Origin: Ilex aquifolium
Lineage: Eukaryota; Streptophyta; Magnoliopsida; Aquifoliales; Aquifoliaceae
Direction of reading: 5' to 3'
Assembly: GCA_951799425.1 (NCBI GenBank)
Contig: OX637391.1
Span: 20,818,551-20,882,550, forward strand
DNA: 64,000 bases
Below the pieces are notes generated by a model, which ran no database searches, had not been told where the DNA came from, and worked only from the letters and a program-made list of their open reading frames with translations. A program made the position numbers and the translations under genes. Shown here piece by piece: positions 1 to 10,890 of the stretch. Each line of letters opens with the position of its first letter. The first letter of the stretch is position 1.

Positions 1-3000
1 GTAGGCAACTTAGAGATTAATTCAATCTTAGATTGATAAACCTCTATCCCCTTAGAATAAATAATATGCCCTAAGACAATACCTGAAGGTACCATAAAGT
101 GGCATTTCTCCCAATTCAAAACCAATTTTTTTTCCTCACAACGAGTCAACACTCTCTCTAAATTCAATAAGCATGCATCAAAAGAAGATCCAAAAACAGT
201 TAAGTCATCCATAAAAACTTCCATGAAATTTTCAACCATGTCACTAAAAATGCTCATCATGCAACGTTGAAAAGTAGCAGGTGCATTACACAATCCAAAT
301 GACATTCTACGAAAAGCATAAGTACCAAAAGGACAAGTGAAAGTGGTTTTTTCCTGGTCTTCTAATGCAATTTCAATTTGATAATAACCAGAATAACCAT
401 CCAAGAAACAATAAAAAGGATGACCAGCCACACGCTCAAGAATTTGATCAATAAAAGGGAGAGGAAAATGGTCTTTCCGGGTGGCAGCATTCAATTTTCT
501 GTAATCAATGCACATCCGCCACCCAGTCACAAGTTTTGTAGGGACTAACTCTCCCAGGTCATTCTTTACCACAGTAACACCTGACTTTTTAGGAACAACC
601 TGTGTAGGACTTACCCATTTACTATCAGCAATAAGATATATGATTCCTGCATCTAATAGTTTCAACACTTCATTTTTCACCACTTCTTTCATAGTGAGAT
701 TAAGCCTACGCCGGGGGTCTCTACGAGGGCTAGTTCCTTCCTCCAAATTTATTTTATGAGAACAGACCAAGGGACTAACACCTTTTATATCAGCAATGTT
801 CCAACCTAAGGTTGACTTATGCTCACTTAGGGTCCGAATTAATTTCTCACCTTGAGACTCAGACAATTCAGATGAGATAATAACAGGAAAAGTATCACCT
901 GGACCAAGGAAAGCATGCTTTAAACCCTTAGGCAGAGGCTTCAATTCAACTTTGGGTGCTTCCACACTTGAAGGAATTTGTTTTTCACCTTTCTCAGGTA
1001 ACTCCTCAAATTTCGGTTGCCATGCCCGAGTGCCATAGTCCTGAGTCCTATCAAAAGTAGCACAAATATCAACTACATCAGATGGATCACTGATAGAATC
1101 ACATTCAGAATGAATAAGAAAATACTCAAGGGGATCAAAATCATGAGCTATAGAAACTCCCTTATCCATGAGTGAGTCAATCATGTATGCCTGATGGCTA
1201 TCGTCATCATCTTCTGGCTGTTTTGCAATATGGAAAATATTCACCTCGAGAGTCATGTTTCCAAAAGACAGCATCATGAGCCCGTTCCTGCAATTAATAA
1301 GAGCATTAGTCGTGACAAGAAAAGGCCTACCTAAAATCAAAGGAATTTTAGAAGTAGTATCAACAACATAACTAGTGTCAAAGATTAGGAAATCAACAGG
1401 ATAATAAAATTTATCAATTTGAATTAGAACATCCTCTACCACACCCCGAGGTACTTTGAATGAACGGTCAGCCAATTGCAATACCACAGTGGTTGGTTTG
1501 ATTTCTCCCAATCCCAACTGCAAATAAATAGAATATGGCATTAGATTCACACTAGCTCCTAAATCTAGCAAAGCTTGCCCAAACTCATTATTTCCAATGC
1601 TGCATGCAATGGTTGGACAACCAGGATCCTTGTACTTGGGAGGAATCCGCTGCTCAATTAGAGCACTAACTTGCTCTGTCAGGAATGCTTTCTTCTTCAC
1701 ATGGTGCTTTCTCTTAACTGTACACAAATCCTTGAGAACCTTTGCATAAGTAGGAACTTGCTTAATCACATGCAAAAGAGGAAGATTGATTTTTACCTGC
1801 CTTAGATTCTCTAGGATTTCATTGTTAGGATCCAGAGTTCGCTTGCTTGATTTTAAAGCTTGAGGGAATGGTACCTTAGCAAGACTCTTTGTCATCTCAG
1901 GTTCCTTGGGCAGCTCGGCATCACTATTATCTTGATTATTTGATTTGTCCGTTGTTGGGGTGTGTAATGAATCACCACTTCGTGTCACAATGACATTCAC
2001 ATCCTTCAAATTCTCTTGTGCCATGTGTTGCCTATGGGGTGCAGACTGAGCTTGAGAAGGGAACTTACCTCGCTCATTCACACTCAAGGAGCTCATCAAT
2101 TTGAATATTTGGCTCTTTATCTCTTTGTTTTCTTCAACAGCCTGCACAATTAAAGATTCAAACTTTTGGTTAGTCTTACCCTGTGTCTCAATAAAAGCAT
2201 GCAAAGTGTCTTCTAAAGGACTCCTAGAAGATGTAGGTGCATGATAAGGTGCAGGGTATGATCTAGGGGGTTGTGCAGGTGGCTGATTTTCAGACTTCCA
2301 GCTAAAATTGGGGTGATTGCGCCACCCCGGATTATAGGTATCAGAGTAAGGTGTAAAAGGCTTCTTGTACATACCTAAGGCATTACATTGTTCCTCATAC
2401 ATCCCTCTCATCTCAGCAAGTGTGAGACATTCCTGGGCGAGGTGATCTACCCCGCCACACACAAAACATGGTCCAAAAGGCTCTGCATGATTAGCCACGT
2501 GTGTTGGCTTTAAGTCCTTAGTCTTTAACACATCTAACTCCCTAGTGAGCATCTCAACCTTAGCCTTTAGACTATCATCTTCCCTAAGATGGTAAATTCC
2601 ACCACCATTTGGGTTTCCTGCAGGTCGTGACCTATTTGTGCTTTCAGTAGCACTAGGTCCAGTCCAAGTGTGAGCTTTTTCGGCAAGCTCATTTAGGTAT
2701 TCTATGGCCTCATCAGGATCTTTTTGTAAGAACTCACCATTACACATCATCTCCACAAATTGGCGTTCTCTAGGTGTAAGTCCCTCATAGAAATAGCTCA
2801 CTAAGCGCCAATTCTCATATCCATGGTGAGGACACACACTCAATAGCTCCTTAAATCTCTCCCAAGACTGATACAAAGTCTCACTGTCCTTTTGTGCAAA
2901 GGTGGAGATTTGCCTTTTTAAAGCATTGGTCTTATGTTGGGGGAAATATTTATTAAAGAATACCTGAGTCATTTCACTCCATGTCCCAATAGATCGTGGT

Positions 3001-3305
3001 CTCAGCGAGTATAACCAACTCTTAACTCTATCCTTCAAAGAGAAAGGAAAGAACTTAAGTCTCACAACATCATCAAGTGCAATTTGATTATGAAAAGTTG
3101 CAACTACTTCCTCAAACTCCCTAATGTGCACATATGGATTTTCATTTTCTAAGCCATGAAAATTAGGGAGTAATTGTATCATCCCTGTTTTAAAATCCAG
3201 TTGGCGAGTATTAGCTGGAAACATAATGCATGATGGTGTGGCTGTGCGTGTAGGGTGCAGGTAATCATGAAGAGTTCTAATGGGTTGATCTTCGTGTTCA
3301 CCCAT
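1..3305 (-). CDS. Element A gag-protease-RT polyprotein, partial (Athila-like Ty3/gypsy)
   Basis: Reading the minus strand codon by codon from ATG at 3305, I meet no stop before the window edge, so about 1,100 codons are open and the 3' end lies outside. An in-frame TAG lies about 18 codons upstream of this ATG. Gag comes first, including a CCHC zinc knuckle (CFVCGGVDHLAQEC, near 2430-2475) for RNA binding. Protease follows with [16 protein letters not shown] near 1530-1580; DLGA stands where most retropepsins have DTG or DSG. RT follows with [36 protein letters not shown] and the catalytic FMDD near 205-220. RNase H and integrase must lie to the left. The clean frame and single-frame gag-pol suggest the youngest element here. 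Only the missing 3' part limits confidence that the whole gene is intact. Confidence 0.85.
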   Translation of the reverse strand, partial: MGEHEDQPIRTLHDYLHPTRTATPSCIMFPANTRQLDFKTGMIQLLPNFHGLENENPYVHIREFEEVVATFHNQIALDDVVRLKFFPFSLKDRVKSWLYSLRPRSIGTWSEMTQVFFNKYFPQHKTNALKRQISTFAQKDSETLYQSWERFKELLSVCPHHGYENWRLVSYFYEGLTPRERQFVEMMCNGEFLQKDPDEAIEYLNELAEKAHTWTGPSATESTNRSRPAGNPNGGGIYHLREDDSLKAKVEMLTRELDVLKTKDLKPTHVANHAEPFGPCFVCGGVDHLAQECLTLAEMRGMYEEQCNALGMYKKPFTPYSDTYNPGWRNHPNFSWKSENQPPAQPPRSYPAPYHAPTSSRSPLEDTLHAFIETQGKTNQKFESLIVQAVEENKEIKSQIFKLMSSLSVNERGKFPSQAQSAPHRQHMAQENLKDVNVIVTRSGDSLHTPTTDKSNNQDNSDAELPKEPEMTKSLAKVPFPQALKSSKRTLDPNNEILENLRQVKINLPLLHVIKQVPTYAKVLKDLCTVKRKHHVKKKAFLTEQVSALIEQRIPPKYKDPGCPTIACSIGNNEFGQALLDLGASVNLMPYSIYLQLGLGEIKPTTVVLQLADRSFKVPRGVVEDVLIQIDKFYYPVDFLIFDTSYVVDTTSKIPLILGRPFLVTTNALINCRNGLMMLSFGNMTLEVNIFHIAKQPEDDDDSHQAYMIDSLMDKGVSIAHDFDPLEYFLIHSECDSISDPSDVVDICATFDRTQDYGTRAWQPKFEELPEKGEKQIPSSVEAPKVELKPLPKGLKHAFLGPGDTFPVIISSELSESQGEKLIRTLSEHKSTLGWNIADIKGVSPLVCSHKINLEEGTSPRRDPRRRLNLTMKEVVKNEVLKLLDAGIIYLIADSKWVSPTQVVPKKSGVTVVKNDLGELVPTKLVTGWRMCIDYRKLNAATRKDHFPLPFIDQILERVAGHPFYCFLDGYSGYYQIEIALEDQEKTTFTCPFGTYAFRRMSFGLCNAPATFQRCMMSIFSDMVENFMEVFMDDLTVFGSSFDACLLNLERVLTRCEEKKLVLNWEKCHFMVPSGIVLGHIIYSKGIEVYQSKIELISKLP

Positions 3306-3570
3306 TTCTTCGGGACTCGATTGATTGTCAAATAAAGGATTTAAAAAAATCTGATTCTAACTCTACCACAGGCCTAGAAGCAAATTTACCCAAGGTGTCT
3401 CTATATCTGTGCATGCAAGGCAACAGAATACTAAAAGAATAAAAATACTATAAAAAGAAAGAAGATAAATAATAATAATAATAACAATGCAGCAAACTAA
3501 AAGAAGGAACGAAGTTACCGCTTTTGCAAACTGTTGAAAAGAAAAACTATCTAACAATTCTTCTACCGTC

Positions 3571-3588
3571 TCCCCGACAACGGCGCCA
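3571..3588 (-). promoter_or_regulatory. Element A primer-binding site (tRNA-Asp type)
   Basis: The minus strand reads TGGCGCCGTTGTCGGGGA five bases after the LTR end. It complements the 3' end of plant tRNA-Asp with one mismatch. This is where minus-strand DNA synthesis would start. The 265 bases between it and the gag ATG (3306-3570) form the leader; I see no other gene there. Confidence 0.85.
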
Positions 3589-3593
3589 AAATT

Positions 3594-4940
3594 TGATTAC
3601 GCCCAAAGAATAACGCGGTAATTGCAGCACAGCTTTGGGGTGTCGATTCCACAGAGAGACAAACTAAAAGAATAGTAGACAGGAAGAAAAAAACTAAAGA
3701 AAAATATTAAATGATTACTGGAGGATAAAGATTAATTTTAAATGCAAATTAAAGTGAAACAAAGTGACTAACGTAAAAAGTACTCAAATTTGACAAACAG
3801 TAAAGCGACGAGAATCTCTTGCACAAATCTGGTATTTTAATTATTCTTAATTCATTGAATAACTCAATTAGGAATTCAATTCCCAAAATTCCCAACCGGA
3901 AGGTATAGATTTATAAACCAAGATCAAACCACATGTAACCCTTTGAAGAATCATTCACCACTTTAAAAATACGTAAATTATTATCACTATTGAGAAAATC
4001 CAACGACGACAACATACTCAAGAAGCAATATTGCAGCAAAGAATTAAATCAATATAGATAAATAATTGATCCAAACATAATCAAAGAACTAATCCATTCA
4101 ATAGAAAAAGCATGGCTGAATCCATAAATAGAATAAATTCTATGACTATTCGGAGAAGAAACACCAACAATAAATTGAGAATGATAAAACAAAAGAGTCT
4201 TATTAATTAGAAATCAAATACATAAATTAAAAATAAATAAAATACCATCTACTGTGCAAGTTCATCATTCGCCTTACTTGAGAATTTAGTTACCCATAAA
4301 TATAATGGACAACAAAAATCTCCCAAAGAAATAAAGCAAATCAGCGGCCATTGGAGTTTTTTGCTCTCTGATCTGCTTCCGTTTTCTGCCTCGAACCAGT
4401 CACCTCCCTCCTTCTGTTTTCTTCCAGCCGCTACACCCAGGAAAAAGAAGAAAAGACCAGCCGCCTCACACCAAAGGAAAAGCAAGAATTTCAAACCTAA
4501 AGTCAACCTTCTTTTTTTGGAAAAATACTTTTTCCTCCCCTATTTATTTCAGCCTCTTTATTTCAACCCCTAGAGCCCAAGTCTGGTATAATTTGAGAAA
4601 GATTAAGTCCAATAAAAATAATGAGTGCTGGGCCCACGTGATAGCAGCATCAATTTCAGCCCTTTTTACTCCATGGGCTGTCATCAAAATAAAAACAAAT
4701 ATAAAAGCCCAATAATAAAGTTCCAAAAATGTTAATTGTAAAATCCATTTGTAAGTTATCTCTCACCAACCATAATGCAATATTTAAGATTTAAAATATT
4801 ATAAAATCATGCTCAAATACATCTCAGTGTGAATAGATATTAAATTCAATAATAGAAATTATATCTAATTATTTCTATTCACATTGTAGCATTTTAATCC
4901 AATAATAGGGTATTTAGAATGCACTTTCGCGCACTCATCA
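3594..4940 (-). repeat. LTR of element A (5' LTR)
   Basis: On the minus strand it begins TGATGAGTGCGCG and ends GGGCGTAATCA, giving TG...CA termini and 1,347 bp. The PBS follows directly. A TATA-like box (GAAATAAATAGGGG) lies at about 4537-4550 on the minus strand. The U5 end carries the conserved GTGGAATCGAC-type block seen in the other LTRs of the window. Unlike most other LTRs here, its U3 has no obvious paired palindromes. It is unusual in having a polypurine tract on its upstream side as well as a PBS downstream (see findings). The antisense ORFs inside it look like chance frames. Confidence 0.85.
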
Positions 4941-5069
4941 CACCCCCCAACTTACTCATTGCTAGTCCCTAGCAATTTTCATGCCAAAACAATGAAAGAA
5001 AACATAGAAAATCACACACAAAGGCCACCAAGTCACACTTTCCAGATTCACATATCAAAACAATCTTAG
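4941..5069 (-). other. 3' terminal noncoding segment with PPT and hairpin, A-type
   Basis: Directly upstream of the LTR on the minus strand lies the polypurine tract GTTGGGGGGTG (4941-4951). Before it is a perfect 8-bp stem, ATTGCTAG-GGA-CTAGCAAT (4958-4976). The rest, to roughly 5040-5070, is noncoding 3' UTR. The exact junction with element B is not sharp. A short duplication of CAATCCACCTGAAG and a GT run lie just beyond, at 5090-5142. Confidence 0.6.
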
Positions 5070-5255
5070 GAATTCAATAACCCCATCACAAGCAATCCAC
5101 CTGAAGCAATCCACCTGAAGCAATCCACAGAGTGTGTGTGTGTTCCAAACTATATCCATCTTGACCAGAAAATGACCCAGTACGAGGAGAATCAAAGAGA
5201 GATCTTGAGACGGCTTAGGAGAGGATATGGTGGTGGCGCATCATCGTCAGCATAG
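5070..5255 (+). pseudogene. C-terminal end of element B downstream ORF (plant-transposon-type protein)
   Basis: An open frame runs from about 5070 to TAG at 5255. Its last 28 codons, from ATG 5172, encode a charged helix (YEENQREILRRLRRG) followed by a Gly/Ser tail. The same layout ends the downstream proteins of elements F, D and E: a QRE/KQDE coiled-coil-like helix and a short Gly/Ser-rich tail. The rest of the gene is missing because the minus-strand A-type 3' end replaces it upstream. The identification rests on position (before the 3' UTR motifs, hairpin, PPT and LTR) and C-terminal resemblance only. The residues before 5172 may not belong to the gene. Confidence 0.5.
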
Positions 5256-6742
5256 CCAACCAGAGTTCTCTTGGATCTATTTCTACTACTCTCCTCCTTT
5301 CTTAGACTATTTACTTTTATGCATAGTTTTAAATACTTTGGATGTTGTTTTTGGGAATTTGGTTTTATGTTCTTTATGTTAGTTTAATTTCAATTAGTTT
5401 AATTAGTTTATGTTAACTTAGTACTATTTTGTTACTTGATATGTTAAGATCAATAGTTCATATGATTCACAATAGGATTATACTGTCATTCTGTCTACTT
5501 GCAGGTATTACCCTAATCGAATTACAGGGGAATTTCATACACTATTTATGCATTTTTTTTATATTTTCATGGAAAACTTACTGTTTGTGCACGTAATGAA
5601 TTCCTATTTTGGAAATTTTTTTGAAATAACATGATCCTTTGTAAGACTTACATGCATAGTGAAGATGTAAAACTAGGATACAGTTTTTGGGCATATTTTC
5701 TTTGGAGAATTTTAAACACTTACTCAAGTAAGGATTTCAATTCAGCGTAATATTTCTTAGAATAATCTCATTAATCTTGTTTTGATTGACACTCATTAAG
5801 TGACATGTTAGCATTCTCTTTTGAAATTCTTTTGAGAGTTATGTAGGTGCACGTATTCTGGAAAATGATCTTAGACCATTTGTGATTTTATTTTGAACCA
5901 TGTCCATTTCTTTTGCAAAACTATACTCTTAGTAAACCGTGATTGAGCCTAAGTAAAATTTATTTTCTTTAACCCATATGTTGACCGAGCCAATGAAAAA
6001 ATATTTATCCAACCCTAGCTATATAATTTTATTACACCATCTCTTAAAGAAGCATTATAGGGAGAAAGAAAAGTGGAGAAATATGATGTGAAAAGAAATG
6101 GAAAAGTGAAGAAAAGAAAAGGTGCGTGGGAAAGAATGAAAGAATGCAAAAGAAAGTTTTGCAACGAAATTCTTTATTGAGATTATGTCAAATTCCAGTT
6201 TTTATTCGAATAACTTTCTATTGGAATATTATATGTGTCATTACTTTGCTTTGTTTACAATATTCTTATCACATGTAATTTTTGAGTGATAGTCACTAAA
6301 ACTTGAGTGTGTTCTTTGCTGAGTGATTTCCAAGAAAGGATTGACTTCAAAGCTAAATTTTGTACAGCTTAGCGGAGGGCTGTGATATTTCTTTAAGTAT
6401 TTTCGAACTGGAAAAAATCCACACACACAAGTTTTTCATGAAAATGTAACGAATAGTGTATGTTACTCTTACAGTGATAAGAGAAGGGGGAATATTCTGA
6501 AAGAATAATAGAATAATGATTTAATCTTATGTGTCAAAATTCAAAGTTATTTTATCTTAATTGTTGAAGTTTGTAGGTACCTTCACTATAAACCTTTAGG
6601 AGACACAACTCGTCCACAAGGAATCACCTAGGGGTTTAAAGGTTTGTTGCATGGGCTAAATGCAATCATGAAACCTACGAAATTGGTTTGGTGTTTGATT
6701 TGTTTATATTACTAGGGACTAGTAATGTTTGGTTGAGGTGTG
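5256..6742 (+). other. Element B 3' UTR with conserved motifs, hairpin and PPT
   Basis: This is an AT-rich stretch without a credible gene. Motif I (about 5861-5950) has a degenerate TTAGACCATTTGTGAT followed by GTGATTGAGCC. Motif II (6565-6690) includes the stem TTGCAT/ATGCAA around GGGCTAA. The PPT-proximal hairpin ATTACTAG-GGA-CTAGTAAT spans 6708-6726. The purine tract GGTTGAGGTGTG (6731-6742) abuts the LTR. The same order occurs in element D. The small antisense frame at 6241-6426 looks fortuitous. Confidence 0.7.
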
Positions 6743-7975
6743 TGATTAACCCTAGAAAGTGCGAAAATGAATTAGGGTTTGGGATTAATTGTGTGCGTTA
6801 ATTGATCTAAAATGTTTGATTTAAATAGTATTATGCCTAATGTGTGAAAACTTTATTTTGCAAGGTGTTTTATGCAATTATGGAGAATTGGAAGGTTAAA
6901 GTGCAAAAAAGAAAACAAAGGAGAAAACCAAACTTGCTGGCATCCGAATGGTACAACCACCATCCCAATGGTGCCCAAAGTTAAAAAGTCAACAAATTCA
7001 TGCTTCAAGGAGGATTTCCTGAGAAATAGAACCGTCTAGACAGTGGTGCTAGCGTCCAGACGTACCCTTAACCACCTCAACTTAAAAGTCTTCTCCCATT
7101 GTTCCGTGGATGCAACAAAGCCTCTCATTTGTCTGCGTCCTCTTAAACCGACTTAAGTAGCTTGGAAGGCCTATAAATAGGCATGCTTGGGATCATTTTA
7201 AACAAGTTTTTTTCCACTTCCAAAAGGCAAGATTCTAGGAGGAAATTACCTACCCTAAACACTCCAAAGCTAAATCTCTTCTCTACATTTCTTATTCTTC
7301 TTTTATACTTGGTGAGTATTGAGCTAGACTTATTGTTTATTTCAATTCCATATATACTTTATTAAATACTTCATGCATGATATAATGATGCACGTAGTTG
7401 AGATTTATGTAACAGTCGAGAGATTAGCTATAGATGAGTTAAGTCTTACCATAGCTAATGCTTTTGATTCAATCCATAAATCGGAACTCCGTCTTCATTG
7501 AATCATATACCTATCAATCGAATAGCCATAGTAAACCTTTTGAATGGTTCACCTTCAGGTTTACTAGGATTATTTGGTTTTCGTATGGTGTATAGACCTT
7601 CCAGCTAACCTAAATAGTTGTTGTGATATAGTTCAACATATACATCAGATCCACCAATTAACTTTCCGTTAACATTGAGGTTAATTGTTGTAATGTGGCA
7701 TTTTCATAATCTCAAGCATTGGAATGCATGTTGGATCCCCGAACTAAATAGTACTTTTTTCATTTGTTGTAATCAAAGTTTATTTTAAGTGTTTATTTAT
7801 CAGTTCTTAAACTCACACCACAAGCTATTATAATGCATACTATGCGCATGATAACTTCACTCTTTTCTATATCAAGTTTCCAACAGATAACTCCCTGAGG
7901 AATCGACCTCGGATTTCAGTGAGTAATATTAGAACTTTACCACTTATACTTGGGTGTATGATTCAGATCAATTCA
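6743..7975 (+). repeat. 3' LTR of element B
   Basis: It starts TGATTAACCC directly after the PPT and ends in AGATCAATTCA, about 1,233 bp. U3 holds one palindrome pair: CGTCTAGAC at 7033 and CGTCCAGACG at 7053, 20 bp apart. The TATA box GCCTATAAATAG lies at 7170-7180. The U5 end has the shared block GAATCGACCTCGG...ACTTGGGTGTA. Copia coding sequence resumes immediately after it, so B was inserted in the copia element. The 5' part of B is not in the window. Confidence 0.75.
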
Positions 7976-9224
7976 ATGACACCACTTCTCTCTCCTATTT
8001 TCTCACTCATTCCATGCATGTTTCTTTTGTTTCGACTTGGTATCCAGATACCAGTGCTTCCTCCCAAATGACGGCTCACATAGGTAGCTTATCTTGTTTC
8101 TCTTCGTATACTAATACTGATAATGTGCAAGTTAGTAACAGACATTTTTATGCATTACTCATTCTACCATTCAATCCACATTCTAATTTTGATCTTCTAA
8201 TGTTTTGGTTGATCCCCAAATTCAAAAAAATCTTCTTTTTGTGAATCAATTTACGTTTGATAATAATAGCAGTATTGATTTGGATACATTTGGTTTTTCT
8301 ACCAAAGACCTCTAGTCGAAGAAGAAATTTCTCATTCGTAATAGTTTGGGTCCTATCTATCCTATTGATCATTATGCCATTCGTGTTGGATCCATGGTGT
8401 CTACTTTTGCGACGTCTCGGGTGTCTCCAGAAATTTGGCATCGACGTTTAGGTCATCCCGACTATAGGATTTTGTCTTTTCTTTGGAATAATGGCGTGTT
8501 ACCTTCTTCTTGTAATCAAATTGACTCGACTGTTTGTCAGGCTTGTCAATTGGAAAAGCATGTAAGATTGTCATTTAGTGAATGTCATGGTCATTCTGAA
8601 CGACCTTTTGCTTTAATTTATTCAGATCTTTGGACCTCTGTGGTTCCTTCATTCATTGGTTTTCGTTATTATTTATTGTTCATGGATGATTTCTCTCGCT
8701 TTTGTTGGGTATTTCATCTTCGTCGAAAATTTGAAGCTTTTGAAAATTTTAAATTATTACATGCATTTGTTTTGACGCAATTGCATGCCTCCATTCATAG
8801 TTTCTAATGCGATAATGGATGTGAATATATAACAATTCCTTCAAATTATTTTTAATTCATGTGGGATACGCTTACATTTGGGTTGTGCAATCTTTTTAAT
8901 ATTCTTCCTAAATCTACGGATTTCGTCTTCTTTTCAACTTCTTTATGTCCACCCCTTCTCCCACACTCCCTTTAGAATATTCAGATGTGCTTGTTATCCT
9001 AATATTACCTCCACCACATGTAATAAACTATCCCCTAGGTCCACACTTCGTATTTTTTTTTTGGAAATTCTGATGAACACAAGGGATATAGGTGCTTTGA
9101 TCCAGCCCGTAATTGAGTCATTATATCTCGCCATCTTTGGTTTGATGAAGCTAATTTTCCTTTTCCTTGTCCCAACCGAAATCAACCCACCCAACTGGAC
9201 TCTTGATCCTTCACTTTCCATTGG
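7976..9224 (+). pseudogene. Copia polyprotein, protease and integrase portion (decayed)
   Basis: The family is recognisable although frames change repeatedly. WYPDTSASSQMTAH near 8040-8080 is the copia protease site. The pre-integrase zinc domain follows (IWHRRLGHPDY ... VCQACQLEKH, about 8435-8570). The integrase core begins with YSDLWTSVVPSF and LLFMDDFSRFCWVF (about 8610-8715). The second catalytic Asp is in CDNGCEY near 8810, right after an in-frame TAA. Frameshifts occur near 8250 and 8880. The upstream gag and 5' LTR are not in the window because B interrupts the element. The gene is dead, and its sequence is far more decayed than the gypsy elements inserted in it, so it is the older host. 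Confidence 0.85.
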
Positions 9225-10890
9225 TGCTTGACTTCCTTTGTTTTCAAAGGTTGCTTTTCTTTATCCAAATTATTTTTCTCCCAGAATATGTCTGCACCTT
9301 TGAAATGTATGTAATGTGTTTCCCAAGCATAGGAAGTGTGTGCATTGTAGTAACTCGGAAAATATGAGGTCGTCTCCTCAAGGAACAATGGTATTTGAAT
9401 GGAGATGTTCTTGTAAAACAAAATAAAAGTCCTGTTGACTGATTGGAAAAATGGTGATTATGAAAACTGGTGTAGTAAATTCAAATAAAAACAGTCGGCC
9501 AATCTTCGTGAATCATCTCATCATGATCAATCTTACCGATTTTCATTTATAAATCACCAAAGCTCATAATCAAATTTATTTGGACAGAAAATATTCAACA
9601 AAAAACCTATTGTGTAATGTATGTTGCTTTAAAGATTGGTAATGGCATCTAAAGTGATAAATACGTAGATGAATACATATACTCAAAGCATTACACGTGT
9701 TGGAAATCCATCGGCGAGAAATCAAAATGTACACATAAACACTAGTTTTCAAAAGTGATTTTTACCATCTATAAAACATACTATGTGGTAAGAATACATT
9801 AGAGAATAACCAAGGCTCAATTGCAAACAAGAATCATCCCTCGGATCCTGCTGAAACTTAGCCAGAAGCAAAACTCATAACTCCGAAATTGGTAATAAAC
9901 AACATGTAAAACATATGTAAATGAACAAGAAGATGGAAAGGAAATGATTCAACTAGGATTCCTTCACAACACTAACTTCAAATACAACAACAAAATTTAA
10001 CAAATAAGCCTCGATAGAAATGCTTGTTGTCTTCTCCAAAATTCGGCAAAAGCTTTCAAAATGTAAACTTACATTCAAGACTTATAAACTAAGTAAAAGA
10101 CTAAGCTAAAGCTAAAAAAAATAACTCTTTCATATGTAAAGGAATGCACACACACACACACGCACACACACACACACACATATCCTTGATCCCTTTCTCT
10201 TTATTGGAAAAATGTGTGGTGTGGGTGGTGGGTATTCATCCGAAGAAGTTTCCTTCTCTGGTATCGACCAATGGGATTGTTTTCGTGAAGTGTGGGAGGT
10301 GCCATCATCCAATGAAAAGAGAGCTCATGGGGATTGGTAGTCTTCCCTTGAGTGTAGGAGTGAAGGAAGCCGACCCACACAAATGAATCAAAACTCGGGA
10401 AAGTGTGTGTTGTAGCCAACATAAGATCAATCGGTTGAAGGAGAGGTTCAACCGGTTGAAGGGTACCCAACATCTTGTCATAAACCTGATGAACTGGTTG
10501 AAATTTTTGTTCAACTAGTTGAAGCATGTATAGTATTCTGGTCATGTTCTGATAAACAACTTCTGTAACCTCTTGAGCCGGTTGATCAAAGGTTCAATCG
10601 GTTGAAGCTTTTCTGTCAGCTTGACCAACTGGTACAAGTTCAACCGGTTAGTCTACCCTTTTTCTTGATTTCCTCCTTTTTGCTCATCTACTTCAATTTC
10701 TCTTCACCCTAATGATTTCCCATGATCTTATGCTTGCTTCCACATGTTCCCCTTCACCTCCTTTTGGACCTACAACCACAAGCACACTCCATTATTCCAA
10801 TTTCAACTCAATTCAAAGGATTTAAACGTTAAACACATGTGAACCGAGGATGAATTAAGCTATGAAATATGCAATATCATGCCCTCAACA
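9225..10890 (-). repeat. Solo LTR, Athila-like, inserted in copia
   Basis: It is bounded by TG...CA (TGCTTGAC at 9225, CTCAACA ending 10890). It is flanked by TTGG on both sides, or ATTGG if the shared terminal A is counted. No PBS, gag or PPT accompanies it, so it is a solo LTR from LTR-LTR recombination. On the minus strand the U3 contains CAACCGGTTG-type palindromes: pairs at 10427/10448 and 10490/10511 (both 21 bp) and 10574/10594 (20 bp). A TATA-like TTTATAAG lies near 10081. The U5 block CTCAAGGAGACGACCTC lies near 9366-9382. A CA microsatellite (10147-10182) sits in the transcribed part; frames through it are not genes. Confidence 0.75.

Noticed and set aside
10144-10386. Open frame with His/Thr repeats
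   Set aside because: It reads a CA microsatellite within a solo LTR; no homology or conservation.
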